This document shows, piece after piece, positions 43,200-51,980 of a DNA stretch of 64,000 nucleotides. Source of the stretch: FEN-1219 sp963817615 (GTDB lineage Bacteria; Pseudomonadota; Gammaproteobacteria; Steroidobacterales; Rariloculaceae); the NCBI GenBank assembly GCA_963817615.1, contig CAWFPH010000003.1, forward strand, positions 248,001 to 312,000. The letters are read 5' to 3'. Numbering within the stretch: the first letter of the stretch is position 1; each line of letters starts with the position of its first letter. Under the pieces are notes generated by a model. That model was not told the DNA's origin and made no database searches. It worked only from the letters and a program-made list of their open reading frames with translations. A program made the position numbers and the translations under genes.

Positions 43200-44318
43200 T
43201 CAACACGGCGGCTCGCCAGCTTTCGAAGGAGCGGAGTGAGCCGGCGCATGTCCGGTGGGCTGCGCGTCCGCCTCGACGTGGCGGAACTCCTCGTGCGCCA
43301 TCTGCCAGACGCTCAAGAAGAACGCAGCGATGATCGGGCCGATCACGATGCCGGCGAGCCCGAACGCGGCGAGACCACCGAGCGTCGAGAGCAGAATCAA
43401 ATAATCCGGCATTCGCGTGTCGCGGCCGACGAGCACGGGGCGCAGCAGATTGTCGACCAGGCCGATCACGAATATGCCGATCGCAATCAGCACGCCGCCG
43501 GCGATGGGCTGCCCCGTCGCAAAGAGATAGATCGCAGCGGGCAGCCACACGAGCGCCGGCCCTACCGCAGGCACGATGCTCACGAGCGCCATCACGGTGC
43601 CCCAGAGCACGGGCGCGGCGAGACCGAGCACAGCGAATGCGATGCCGCCGAGCGTGCCTTGCACGATGCCGACGACGAACGTGCCCTTGATCGTCGCACG
43701 CGAGACCTGTGCGAAGCGGTTGAAAAGCAGCCGCTCGCGATGGTCGCCGAGCGGCAGCGCGTTCACGACGCCGTCGAGAATCCCGGTGCCGTCACGCAGG
43801 AAGAAGAACAGCAGATAGAGCATCATGAAGAACAGCACCGTGGCCTGCACGGTGTCCTGGCCGATCGACAGCGCCCGCGACGCGATGAAGCGGCTCGCGG
43901 CGACCGCCGCGGACGAGAGCTGGCTCTCGACCCGGTCCGGATCGACGCCGATCTCTTTGAGCGCGCCGACGAGCCGCGGCACGCGCTGCTCGGCTTGCCG
44001 GTACAGCTCGTCGAAGCCGATGCCTTGCGTGTCGAGACGCTTATAGAGCGCCGCGCCTTCGGTCGTCACGGCCGCCGTGAGCCCGATCAGCGGCATGATC
44101 ACGACGATCACGAGACAGAGCACGGTCGCGAGCGAGGCGAGCGACGCACGGCCGTGGAATTTGTGCAGAAGCAAGCGCTGCAGCGGATAGAGCACGATCG
44201 CGAGTGCGACCGCCCAGAAGATCGGCTGCAGGAACACGCGAATAAGCCACACGAATGCGATCGTGACCACGAGCAACAGGGTGAGGAAGAACGAGCGCTG
44301 CAATGTGTTGTCGTTCAT
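43200..44318 (-). CDS. AI-2E family transporter (YdiK/PerM type)
   Basis: 372 aa with about eight hydrophobic segments: SFFLTLLLVVTIAFVWLIRV, TVLCLVIVVIMPLIGLTAAV, TVQATVLFFMMLYLLFFFLR and C-terminal GVLIAIGIFVIGLVDNLLRP plus VGRDTRMPDYLILLSTLGGL, the family signature block, ending GLAGIVIGPIIAAFFLSVWQ. Family members export autoinducer-2 or other small solutes; the substrate here is unknown. It is 25 bases downstream of rarA on the same strand. The C-terminal tail is hydrophilic (HVEADAQPTGHAPAHSAPSK). Confidence 0.9.
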   Translation of the reverse strand: MNDNTLQRSFFLTLLLVVTIAFVWLIRVFLQPIFWAVALAIVLYPLQRLLLHKFHGRASLASLATVLCLVIVVIMPLIGLTAAVTTEGAALYKRLDTQGIGFDELYRQAEQRVPRLVGALKEIGVDPDRVESQLSSAAVAASRFIASRALSIGQDTVQATVLFFMMLYLLFFFLRDGTGILDGVVNALPLGDHRERLLFNRFAQVSRATIKGTFVVGIVQGTLGGIAFAVLGLAAPVLWGTVMALVSIVPAVGPALVWLPAAIYLFATGQPIAGGVLIAIGIFVIGLVDNLLRPVLVGRDTRMPDYLILLSTLGGLAAFGLAGIVIGPIIAAFFLSVWQMAHEEFRHVEADAQPTGHAPAHSAPSKAGEPPC

Positions 44319-44343
44319 CGCATCACCGCTTCGCGTTGCACGC

Positions 44344-45714
44344 TCATGGCGCTTCGTTCTTGCGCTTTGCCCACCAAGCGAGCCGCTCGGCTAGCGTCTT
44401 CTCGTAACCGGTCTCGGACGGCTCGTACCAGCGCGCGCCACGCAGCGGTGCCGGCAAATATTCCTGTCCCGCGGCGTGGCCGCCCTCGGCATGATCGTAG
44501 CGATAGTCCGCGCCGTAGCCGAGGTCCTTCATGAGCCGGGTCGGTGCATTGCGAATGTGCAGCGGCACCGGCTCCGCCGGGTGCTCGCGAGCCGCGCGTT
44601 GCGCCGCACCCCACGCGGCATAGACGCGATTCGATTTCGGCGCAGCCGCGAGATAGACGATCGCCTCCGCGATCGCGAGCTCGCCTTCGGGTGAGCCGAG
44701 AAAGTCGTAAGCCTCTTTCGCAGCGAGCGTGATTGCGAGCGCACGCGGGTCGGCGAGCCCGATGTCCTCGGTCGCCATCCGCACGACGCGCCGGGCGATG
44801 TAGAGGAGGTCTTCGCCACCGTCCACCATTCGAGCGAACCAGTAAAGCGCCCCTTCGACGTCGCTGCCGCGCACTGCTTTGTGCAGCGCGGAGATCAGGT
44901 TGTAGTGCTGCTCGCCGCTCTTGTCGTATTGCGCGAGCCGGCGCTCGAGCACCGCGCGCACGGTCTCGGGTGCCACGGGGACGTCCGCGGGCGGCGGGTG
45001 CACGGCGAGGTGCTCGAGCAGCGCCTCGGTCGCGTTGAGCGCGCGGCGCGCGTCGCCGTCGGCGTGGCGCACGAGGAGCTCGAGCGCTGCGTCGCCGATC
45101 GGCGGCAACGGTCGGCCGCCTTCGGCGGCGAGCCGCGCGAGCGCACGCTCGATGATTGCGCGGATCGCGTGAGGATCGAGCGGCTCGAGCACGAACACGC
45201 GCAGCCGCGACAAGAGCGCCGAGTTCAGCTCGAACGACGGGTTCTCGGTCGTCGCCCCGACGAGCGTGATCACGCCCGATTCGACCGACGGCAGGAACGC
45301 ATCCTGCTGCGCGCGGTTGAAGCGGTGGATTTCGTCGCAGAAGAGAATGGTGCCGCGGGCTTCGACGCGGCGGCGCTCCTCGGCCTCGCGAATGATCTCG
45401 CGCACGCGAGGCACGCCCTCGGTCACGGCGCTGAACGTCACGAGCGCCTTGCCCGTGTACTGTGCGAGCAGCCGCGCGAGCGTGGTTTTGCCGCAGCCCG
45501 GCGGTCCCCAGAGCACCATGCTCGTGATCGCGCCGTGCTCGATCGCCTCGCGCAGCGGTTTGCCCGGGCCGAGCAGCGTCTCGTGACCGAGAAACTCGGC
45601 GAGCGTCACGGGCCGCATGCGATAGGCGAGCGGCGCGTCGGCGGCCGGCACCTCGGCCGCCGGCGTTTCGGCGACGGGGACGGGCGGAAAGAGCTCTCCG
45701 GTCAACTGCAACAC
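44344..45714 (-). CDS. rarA: Replication-associated recombination protein A (AAA+ clamp-loader-like)
   Basis: 456 aa. Walker A GPPGCGKTT (about 70-78), Walker B ILFCDEIHRF (about 123-132), sensor region VGATTENPSFEL with arginine-finger sequence LLSRLRVFVLEPL, and the C-terminal RarA/MgsA domain containing HYNLISALHKAVRGSDVEGA and YWFARMVDGGEDLLYIARR. It acts in the cytosol at stalled replication forks with SSB and RecA. Length is normal. The first 30 residues (VPVAETPAAEVPAADAP) are a variable, low-complexity lead. Confidence 0.96.
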   Translation of the reverse strand: MLQLTGELFPPVPVAETPAAEVPAADAPLAYRMRPVTLAEFLGHETLLGPGKPLREAIEHGAITSMVLWGPPGCGKTTLARLLAQYTGKALVTFSAVTEGVPRVREIIREAEERRRVEARGTILFCDEIHRFNRAQQDAFLPSVESGVITLVGATTENPSFELNSALLSRLRVFVLEPLDPHAIRAIIERALARLAAEGGRPLPPIGDAALELLVRHADGDARRALNATEALLEHLAVHPPPADVPVAPETVRAVLERRLAQYDKSGEQHYNLISALHKAVRGSDVEGALYWFARMVDGGEDLLYIARRVVRMATEDIGLADPRALAITLAAKEAYDFLGSPEGELAIAEAIVYLAAAPKSNRVYAAWGAAQRAAREHPAEPVPLHIRNAPTRLMKDLGYGADYRYDHAEGGHAAGQEYLPAPLRGARWYEPSETGYEKTLAERLAWWAKRKNEAP

Positions 45715-45842
45715 CTCCGAGCGCGGCGCGCCCGCTTGCCGTGCGCGCGCTGCACGGCCGGGTACGTTCGGCGCATTCTAAGCCGGCTGCGACTCGAGCG
45801 CGGCGCGGGTATTTTTCCGGGCCGCCCGCGCGAGCGCGGTGC

Positions 45843-45848
45843 TACACT
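45843..45848 (+). promoter_or_regulatory. Candidate -10 box for leaderless gamma-glutamyltransferase
   Basis: TACACT ends six bases before ATG 45855 with no room for a ribosome-binding site. Same hexamer and near-identical spacing as in front of the RIO kinase gene. Confidence 0.4.
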
Positions 45849-45854
45849 CGGCCG

Positions 45855-47759
45855 ATGCCAGGTTCGCTCCGTTCTTCGCGGCGCTTCATGCGCCGGCTTG
45901 CGGCGGCTGCCGCGTCGATCCTCGTTGCAGGCTCGCTCAGCGCCCAGGAGCCGCGCGAGACCATCAAGCCGGAGCTGCACGGTAAGCACTGGGTGGCGAT
46001 CGCGGGCAAGCCGCTCGCGGCGACGGCCGGCGCGCTCACGTTCGCGAAGGGCGGCAACGCGGTCGACGCCACCTGCGCGATGCTGGCGGCATCCGCGACG
46101 ATGTGGGACACGCTGAGCTGGGGAGGGGAGACCCAGGCGCTGATTCACGATCCGCGCACCAACAAGGTCGTCGCGATCGATGCGCTCGGCGCCGCGCCGA
46201 CCGGCGCCACGCCCGAGTTCTTTCGTTCGCACGGCATGATCCGGCCGCCCGAGTACGGCCCGTTGGCGGCCGTCACGCCGGGCACGCCGGGCGGGCTCAT
46301 GGTGATGCTCGCCGAGTACGGCACGATGAGCCTCGAGCAGGTGCTCGAGCCCGCGATGCAGATGGCGGCGGGCTACCCCATCGAGCAGACCGCGAGCGTG
46401 ACGATCGAGGGTCACAAGGATCTATTGATGCGCTGGGATGCGTCCCGCCGCGTGCTGCTGCCGCATCTCGACCCCACGCGTCCGCAGCAGTGGGCCGCGC
46501 CGTATCCGGGCGAAGTCTTCGCGCAGCCCGATTTGCTCGCGACGCTCAAGAAGCTCGTCGAGGCGGAGCACAAGGCACTTGGCGCGGGCAAGAGCCGCAA
46601 AGACGCGATCATGGCCGCGTACGATCGCTTCTACCGCGGCGACATCGCGCGCGACATCGTCGCGGCGAGCCAAGCGGCCGGCGGGCTGTTCACGCTCGCG
46701 GACCTCGACAAGTGGAAGGTCTACATCGAGGAGCCGCGCTCCACGAGCTACAAGGGTATCGACGTCTACAAGCTTCCCGAATGGGTGCAAGGCCCTGTGA
46801 TGCTGCAGACGCTGAACATCCTCGAGACCGTCGATCTGCGCTCGATGGGCTACAACAGCGCGCGCTACATCCACACGCTCTACCAGGCCATGAATCTCGC
46901 GTTCGCCGATCGCGACTTCTACTACGGCGATCCGTACTTCCCGCCCGTCGAGCCGATGCAAGGCCTGCTGTCGAAGGAATACGCGAAGCATCGGGCGGCC
47001 GAGATCAACTGGCAGCACAACGACCCGAACGTGAAGCCCGGCGACCCGTACCCGTATCAAGGCCAGAAGAATCCGTACCGCGACTTGCTCGAGCGCTGGC
47101 ATCCGCGCATCGCCGAGCGACGCCGCGCGGCGAACGTCGACCCGCTCGACCCGATGACCCACGATCAGGCGTTCGTTGCGGGCACCACGTCGCTGCAAGC
47201 GGCCGATGCGGACGGTTGGGCCGTGTCGATCACGCCGAGCGGCGGCTGGATCCCGGCGTTCATCGCAGGCGATACGGGCGTCGGCCTTTCCGAGCGCATG
47301 CAGAGCTTCGACTTCGATCCCGCCGTCAACCCGTTCAACGTGCTCGAGCCCGGCAAGCGGCCGCGAGCCACGCTCTCTCCGAGCTTCGCGATGCGCGGCG
47401 GTAAGCCGTTCCTGTCGTTCGCCGTGCAGGGCGGCGATGCGCAAGATCAGAACTTGGTGCAGTTCTTCCTCGACGTGGTCGAGTTCGGCATGAACGTTCA
47501 GCAGGCGGCCGAGGCCGCCAACGTCAACAGCTATCAGATGCATGATTCGTTCGGCGACCACACGTCGGAGCCCGGCCGACTCGTCGTGCGCAGCGACACG
47601 CCGTCGTGGGTGCGCGCAGAGCTCGAGCGAATGGGCTACCGCATCGAGATGTGGGAAAAGACTTCCGGACCGATCAACGCCATCTACTTCGATCAAGCGC
47701 ACGGTTCGCTGTGGGGCGGATCGAGCGACTTCGGCGAGGACTACGGCATCGCCTGGTGA
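45855..47759 (+). CDS. Gamma-glutamyltransferase family protein (secreted)
   Basis: 634 aa. Signal peptide within the first 35 residues (RRLAAAAASILVAGSLSAQ). Ntn-hydrolase of the gamma-glutamyltranspeptidase family: KHWVAIAGKPLAATAG, GGNAVDATCAMLAASATMW near the start, and the autoprocessing/nucleophile site FVAGTTSLQAADADGWAVSI (first Thr about 444), followed by TPSGGWIPAFIAGDTGVGLS. It would be cleaved into a large and a small chain in the periplasm and transfer or hydrolyse gamma-glutamyl groups; some family members instead are acylases. The start was chosen because the signal peptide begins there. Confidence 0.9.
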   Translation: MPGSLRSSRRFMRRLAAAAASILVAGSLSAQEPRETIKPELHGKHWVAIAGKPLAATAGALTFAKGGNAVDATCAMLAASATMWDTLSWGGETQALIHDPRTNKVVAIDALGAAPTGATPEFFRSHGMIRPPEYGPLAAVTPGTPGGLMVMLAEYGTMSLEQVLEPAMQMAAGYPIEQTASVTIEGHKDLLMRWDASRRVLLPHLDPTRPQQWAAPYPGEVFAQPDLLATLKKLVEAEHKALGAGKSRKDAIMAAYDRFYRGDIARDIVAASQAAGGLFTLADLDKWKVYIEEPRSTSYKGIDVYKLPEWVQGPVMLQTLNILETVDLRSMGYNSARYIHTLYQAMNLAFADRDFYYGDPYFPPVEPMQGLLSKEYAKHRAAEINWQHNDPNVKPGDPYPYQGQKNPYRDLLERWHPRIAERRRAANVDPLDPMTHDQAFVAGTTSLQAADADGWAVSITPSGGWIPAFIAGDTGVGLSERMQSFDFDPAVNPFNVLEPGKRPRATLSPSFAMRGGKPFLSFAVQGGDAQDQNLVQFFLDVVEFGMNVQQAAEAANVNSYQMHDSFGDHTSEPGRLVVRSDTPSWVRAELERMGYRIEMWEKTSGPINAIYFDQAHGSLWGGSSDFGEDYGIAW

Positions 47760-47837
47760 GTGTCGCGCGCGGCGCGACTACTTCAGTACAATTCCGCGGT
47801 TCAACGACGCGGCCCGCGCCGGCGCAGAGGGGGGGCG

Positions 47838-48311
47838 ATGGGTTTTTTGGAATGGCTGCAGGGAAGCTGGGTCGGCACCGTGGTCGCCGAGTCGCGGTTC
47901 GGCTACCCGATCTTCGAGACCATGCACACGTTCGGGATGGCGCTGCTGATCGGTTCGCTCGGCTTGATCGATTTGCGAGTGCTCGGCTACAAGCCCGAGC
48001 TGCCGATCTTGGGCACGCGCGACTTGCTGCCGCTCGCCTGGCTCGGCTTTACGCTCAATGCGATCAGCGGCACCGCGCTGTTCACCTCCGACGCGGTGAT
48101 GTTCTTCGAGAGCTACACCTTTCGCATCAAGATGCTGCTGATTCTCCTCGCGGGCTTGAACGCCGCGCTGCTTAGCATGCGCGTGTTCCGCGAGCCGGCG
48201 ACGGGTGGTGCGCCCGCGGTCGGAACTACCGCGAAGTGGCTCGCGGGCACCTCGCTCGCGTTTTGGTTTTGCGCGATCATCGCGGGCCGGCTGATCGCCT
48301 ACACGCCCTGA
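47838..48311 (+). CDS. DUF6644-like four-helix membrane protein (copy 1)
   Basis: 157 aa, four hydrophobic helices. MGFLEWLQGSWVGTVVAESR, then PIFETMHTFGMALLIGSLGL, IDLRVLGYKPELPI and WLAGTSLAFWFCAIIAGRLI. A conserved pattern H-T-x(4)-L-L-x-G-S-x(4)-D-L-R-V-L-G is shared with the next gene (48354), so the two are tandem paralogues. Invariant His in FETMHTFGM could ligate haem or metal (inference). I call it DUF6644-like from memory of such pairs; no biochemical role known. GAGGGGGGGCG serves as ribosome-binding site. Confidence 0.65.
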   Translation: MGFLEWLQGSWVGTVVAESRFGYPIFETMHTFGMALLIGSLGLIDLRVLGYKPELPILGTRDLLPLAWLGFTLNAISGTALFTSDAVMFFESYTFRIKMLLILLAGLNAALLSMRVFREPATGGAPAVGTTAKWLAGTSLAFWFCAIIAGRLIAYTP

Positions 48312-48353
48312 GCGGGCATCCGAGAACGGGGGCGGGCAGTCGTGGGATCGACG

Positions 48354-48830
48354 ATGATGGAATTCTTCAGGTGGCTCGAGATGACGCCGATCGCGGACGC
48401 GATTCGGACGTCACGCTGGATGTATGCAGCGCTCGAGACTTCGCACTACATCGGGTTGTCGCTGTTGGTCGGCGCGATCATGCTGATCGACCTGCGGGTG
48501 CTCGGCGTAGCGCGCAAGCTGCCGTTGCGCAGCATGATCGGCCTGCTGCCGTTCGTATGGATCGGCTTTGCGATCAACGTCACCTCGGGCACGTTGCTCT
48601 TCATCTACGGCGCGACGAACTTTGGCGTGAACCATGCGTTTTGGGCGAAGATGACGTTCATGGTATTCGCCGGTGTGAATGCGCTCGCTTTTCAGCTCGC
48701 GACCACGCGCAGCGGCCAGGACTGGATCGCGACCGAGCGACCGCCGCCGCTCGTCAAGGGCTTCGCCACGGTCTCGTTCGTGCTCTGGCTCTGCGTCGTC
48801 ACCGCAGGCCGCTGGATGGCATATCTGTGA
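48354..48830 (+). CDS. DUF6644-like four-helix membrane protein (copy 2)
   Basis: 158 aa from ATG 48354 (GGGA six bases upstream); ATG 48357 or GTG 48342 are alternatives. MEFFRWLEMTPIADAIRTSR, YAALETSHYIGLSLLVGAIM, LIDLRVLGVARKLPLRS and ATVSFVLWLCVVTAGRWMAY align along their length with copy 1, 42 bases upstream: same LETSH/FETMH histidine and IDLRVLG block. Two diverged tandem copies suggest a heterodimeric membrane complex. Its stop overlaps the sulfotransferase start. Confidence 0.65.
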   Translation: MMEFFRWLEMTPIADAIRTSRWMYAALETSHYIGLSLLVGAIMLIDLRVLGVARKLPLRSMIGLLPFVWIGFAINVTSGTLLFIYGATNFGVNHAFWAKMTFMVFAGVNALAFQLATTRSGQDWIATERPPPLVKGFATVSFVLWLCVVTAGRWMAYL

Positions 48831-49741
48831 GTGCCGCGCGGCCTCCGCGCTACGTTCTGCACGCCGGCTTCCGGATGCCGATGGGCTTCCCGGTCGAGGG
48901 GTTCGAGTCCGGGCAGCGCTATGCCGCCGCCCCCGGCGACGTGTTCGTCGCGACGTATCCAAAATGCGGCACCACGTGGATGCAGTACATCGTGTACCTA
49001 CTGCTGCACGACGCCGAGCCGCTGGCTTCGGGCGTGAGCTTGAGCGATGTATTCCCGCATCTCGAGGAGGTGGGCGACGCGGCCGTGCGCGCGTTGCCGA
49101 AGCCGCGGCTGATCAAGACGCATTTGCCGCGGCCGCGCACGCCGTGGCACCCCCGCGCCAAATACCTCTACGTCGCGCGCAATCCGTTCGACTGCGCGGT
49201 CTCGTTCTATCACCACACCCGCGGCTTCGTGAAGCACTACGATTTCGCGGACGGCTCGTTCGATACGTTCTTCGAATGCTTCGTGCGCGGCGAGGTGGAT
49301 TTCGGCGACTATTTCGACCATTTGCTGTCGTGGCTTCCGGATCTAACCCGCCCGAACGTGCTCTCGCTGCGCTACGAGCAGCTCGTCGTGAATCCGCGCG
49401 CCGCGATTGCGGCGATCGGAGCGTTCCTCGGCGGCGCGGCGGCGCGCGCGGCGGCCGATTCGGCGGTGCTCGAGCGCGTGGTCGCCGAGACGAGCTTCGC
49501 GAGCATGAGCCGCGATCAGCGGCGTTGGTCGAGCGAGCGCCCGAGCGGAATGCCGGAATTCGTGCGCAAGGGTGCGGTCGGCGATTGGCGAAGCCTCTTC
49601 TCGCCCGCGCAGGCGCAGCGGCTCGCCGCAGCAGTCGACGAGCGGCTCGCGGGCACGCGGGCCGCGGACTGGTGGCCCGACGCGATGGCTGCCGCGCGGC
49701 GCTATGGTATGACCCGAGGCCGGCAAGGGCGCGGCCCTTAA
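48827..49741 (+). CDS. PAPS-dependent sulfotransferase
   Basis: 304 aa, starting at GTG 48827, which overlaps the previous stop (GTGA). The 5'-phosphosulfate loop FVATYPKCGTTWMQYIVY lies at about residues 41-57 and the 3'-phosphate motif YLYVARNPFDCAVSFYHH about 70 residues later; VDFGDYFDHLLSWLPDL, LSLRYEQLVVNPRAAIAAI and the C-terminal FVRKGAVGDWRSLFS (RKGxxGDWK-type) complete the classic cytosolic sulfotransferase set. It transfers sulfate from PAPS to a hydroxyl or amine of a small molecule; the acceptor is unknown. Full-length and coupled to two membrane proteins, so the acceptor may be a lipid-like compound (inference). Confidence 0.9.
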   Translation: MSAARPPRYVLHAGFRMPMGFPVEGFESGQRYAAAPGDVFVATYPKCGTTWMQYIVYLLLHDAEPLASGVSLSDVFPHLEEVGDAAVRALPKPRLIKTHLPRPRTPWHPRAKYLYVARNPFDCAVSFYHHTRGFVKHYDFADGSFDTFFECFVRGEVDFGDYFDHLLSWLPDLTRPNVLSLRYEQLVVNPRAAIAAIGAFLGGAAARAAADSAVLERVVAETSFASMSRDQRRWSSERPSGMPEFVRKGAVGDWRSLFSPAQAQRLAAAVDERLAGTRAADWWPDAMAAARRYGMTRGRQGRGP

Positions 49742-49750
49742 GGAGCGAAC

Positions 49751-50086
49751 ATGGCAAAGAGCGACGCACAAGAGGCCGCCGCGGCGGCGCCGACTCCGCA
49801 GCAAGAGGTGGAGCTCGAGGCCGCAGTGTTCCGCCGGCTGCTGCGCCACTTCGACGAGCGTAAGGACGTGCAGAACATCGAGCTCATGATCCTCGCGGGT
49901 TTTTGCAGAAACTGCTTGAGCAAGTGGTTCGTCGAGGCTGCCCGGGAACGCGGTCTCAGCGTGGATCTCGATGCCGCGCGCGAGCGCGTCTACGGCATGC
50001 CGTACTCGCAGTGGAAGGAACATCACCAGGCGCCGGCCACGCCGGAGCAGCTGCGGCGCTTCGAGGCGAGCGAGAAGCGAGAGTAA
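49751..50086 (+). CDS. DUF1244 family protein
   Basis: 111 aa. The diagnostic core is VFRRLLRHFDERKDVQNIEL, MILAGFCRNCLSKWFVEAAR and VYGMPYSQWKEHHQAPAT. Two Cys in GFCRNCLSKW and nearby His suggest metal binding, but function is unknown. Start preceded by AAGGAGCGAAC. The N-terminal 20 residues are Ala/Gln-rich and variable. It ends 20 bases before the convergent ispB stop. Confidence 0.92.
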   Translation: MAKSDAQEAAAAAPTPQQEVELEAAVFRRLLRHFDERKDVQNIELMILAGFCRNCLSKWFVEAARERGLSVDLDAARERVYGMPYSQWKEHHQAPATPEQLRRFEASEKRE

Positions 50087-50106
50087 CGGTCGGGTCGGAC
50101 TGCGGG

Positions 50107-51117
50107 TCAGTAGCGGCGGTGCAGCGCGAACTGCGCGAGGTTCACGAGGCAATCGCGAAACTTCGACGACGGTAGCGGCTCGAGCGCCGCAATCGCGACC
50201 TCGACCTCTTGGCGCGCGCGCTCGGCCGTGTAGCGCAGCCCGCCGGAGCTTTCGATCGCGAGCTGGATCGAAGTGAGATTGCGTGTGCCGCCGGTCTCGA
50301 TCGCCTCGCGAATCATGTGGCGCTCGGCCGCGCTGCCGTGCGCCATCGCATAGATCAGCGGCAGCGTCGGCTTGCCCTCCGCCAGATCGTCGCCGATGTT
50401 CTTACCGAGCTCCTCGGGCTTCGCATCGTAGTCGAGCGCGTCGTCGACGAGCTGGAACGCCTGGCCCAAGTGGCGGCCGTAACTGACGAGCGCCTGCTCG
50501 AGCGAGGGATCCGGCGAGCTCAGAATCGCACCGATCCGCGCGCCGGCCTCGAACAGTTTCGCGGTCTTGCGGTAGATCACTTCCATGTAGTCGGCTTCGG
50601 AGGTGTCGGGGTTGTTGCAGTTCATGAGCTGCAGCACCTCGCCCTCGGCGATCGTGTTGGTGGCGTTGGCAAGCACGTCGAGCACGCGCAGCTCCTTGAG
50701 CTCGACCATCATCTGGAACGCGCGCGAATAGAGGAAATCGCCGACCAGCACGCTGGCTTGGTTGCCGAACAACGCATTCGCCGTCTCGCGCCCGCGCCTT
50801 AAGCCCGAGCTGTCGACGACGTCGTCGTGCAGCAGCGTCGCCGTGTGGATGAATTCGATGATCGCGGCCGCGGCCACCGGCTCCGCGCTGCGGCAGCCGC
50901 AGGCGCGAGCGGCGAGCAGCACGGTGAGGGGCCGCAGCCTCTTGCCGCCGTTGTGGATGATGTGATGGGCGACCTGGTTCACCAGCGCCACGTCGCTGCC
51001 GAGCCGCCTCACGATCACTCGGTTCACGTCGGCCCAGTCGTCGCCGACGGCGGCGCGCAACTCGTCGAGCGAAGGTACGGCGGGGCGGGTTTCGGCGAGG
51101 TCCATCACATCGATCAT
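50107..51117 (-). CDS. ispB: Long-chain (octaprenyl-type) polyprenyl diphosphate synthase
   Basis: 336 aa. First Asp-rich motif LLHDDVVDSS (about 98-102) and second LVDDALDYD (about 225-229); N-terminal HNGGKRLRPL binds isopentenyl diphosphate; small residues before the first motif (EFIHTATL) leave room for a long chain, so C40-type quinone side chains are likely. It is divergent from rplU, the classic gammaproteobacterial ispB / rplU-rpmA layout. The start at 51117 is seven bases after TATGCT, compatible with a leaderless transcript; MDLAE (51105) is an alternative. Confidence 0.94.
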   Translation of the reverse strand: MIDVMDLAETRPAVPSLDELRAAVGDDWADVNRVIVRRLGSDVALVNQVAHHIIHNGGKRLRPLTVLLAARACGCRSAEPVAAAAIIEFIHTATLLHDDVVDSSGLRRGRETANALFGNQASVLVGDFLYSRAFQMMVELKELRVLDVLANATNTIAEGEVLQLMNCNNPDTSEADYMEVIYRKTAKLFEAGARIGAILSSPDPSLEQALVSYGRHLGQAFQLVDDALDYDAKPEELGKNIGDDLAEGKPTLPLIYAMAHGSAAERHMIREAIETGGTRNLTSIQLAIESSGGLRYTAERARQEVEVAIAALEPLPSSKFRDCLVNLAQFALHRRY

Positions 51118-51124
51118 GCCCGAT

Positions 51125-51130
51125 AGCATA
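51125..51130 (-). promoter_or_regulatory. Candidate -10 box for leaderless ispB
   Basis: On the minus strand TATGCT ends seven bases before ATG 51117, with no Shine-Dalgarno between. The other side of this 245-base divergent gap serves rplU, where GAGGAG precedes the GTG start. Confidence 0.35.
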
Positions 51131-51362
51131 GCGGTTGGCGAGAACCGTCCTGCCGGCCCGCAAACCGTCTCGACTACGGCTTGGGCTCTCGCGCCCCGGG
51201 CGCCGCGGCCGGTGGCGCGGAGGCTCGCGAAGTCGCCTGCGCTTCCGAGCGCCGCCGGGGCCGATCCGCAGGCTGTCGCGGCGCGCGTTGACCGCCCGCG
51301 GCCAAGTCTCTAGAATTCCGGGCCTTTCCGTGGGTCCTGTCAGCCGTCGAGGAGTAGCCGAC

Positions 51363-51686
51363 GTGTATGCCGTTTTTCGTACCGGCGGTAAGCAATACCG
51401 CGCCCGTGAAGGGGAGCGGCTGCGCGTCGAGCGTTTGGACGCCGCGGTTGGCGATGCCGTGGAGTTCGATCAGGTGCTCCTGGTCGGCGAAGGCGCCGAC
51501 GTGAAGATCGGTGCACCGCTCGTCGAGGGCACGAAGGTGACCGGCAAGGTCGTAGCACAAGGCCGCGGCGACAAGATCATGGTGGTCAAGTTCAAGCGCC
51601 GCGCTCATTACAAACGCGTGCGCGGTCATCGGCAGGCGTTCACCGAGGTCGAGATCACTTCGATCGGCGGCGCCCCCCAAGCCTAG
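51363..51686 (+). CDS. rplU: Large ribosomal subunit protein bL21
   Basis: 107 aa starting with GTG at 51363 after GAGGAG (nine-base spacing). VYAVFRTGGKQYRAREGERL is the universal bL21 start, and VVKFKRRAHYKRVRGHRQAF is the rRNA-binding block. Length is normal. It is followed ten bases later by rpmA, as in most proteobacteria. Confidence 0.98.
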   Translation: MYAVFRTGGKQYRAREGERLRVERLDAAVGDAVEFDQVLLVGEGADVKIGAPLVEGTKVTGKVVAQGRGDKIMVVKFKRRAHYKRVRGHRQAFTEVEITSIGGAPQA

Positions 51687-51695
51687 GAGCAGGCA

Positions 51696-51956
51696 ATGGC
51701 ACACAAGAAGGCAGGCGGCAGCTCGAAGAACGGCCGCGATTCGGAGTCGAAGCGACTCGGCGTGAAGCGCTTCGGCGGCGAGCAGGTCATCCCGGGCAAC
51801 ATCATCGTGCGCCAGCGCGGCACCCAGTACCATCCGGGGCGCAACGTGCGGATCGGCCGCGATCACACGCTGTATGCCGCGACGGCCGGGCGCGTCGCAT
51901 TCGCGGTCAAGGGACCGAACAGCCGCCGCACGGTGAGCGTCGTCGCGGCCGACTGA
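51696..51956 (+). CDS. rpmA: Large ribosomal subunit protein bL27
   Basis: 86 aa. MAHKKAGGSSKNGRDSESKR, GVKRFGGEQVIPGNIIVRQR and GTQYHPGRNVRIGRDHTLY are invariant bL27 blocks; the N-terminal AHKKAGGS reaches the peptidyl-transferase centre. No N-terminal extension that would need proteolysis (as in Firmicutes). A strong terminator follows 24 bases after the stop. Confidence 0.98.
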   Translation: MAHKKAGGSSKNGRDSESKRLGVKRFGGEQVIPGNIIVRQRGTQYHPGRNVRIGRDHTLYAATAGRVAFAVKGPNSRRTVSVVAAD

Positions 51957-51980
51957 CGCCGGCGCCGCATCTCCACGCCC

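Noticed and set aside
42789..44534. 581-codon plus-strand frame opposite the NTF2-like and AI-2E genes
   Set aside because: Shadow of two clear minus-strand genes; composition is Arg/Glu/His-rich without domains.
46422..47702. 426-codon minus-strand frame opposite the gamma-glutamyltransferase gene
   Set aside because: Antisense shadow, no motifs, covers the conserved nucleophile region of the real gene.
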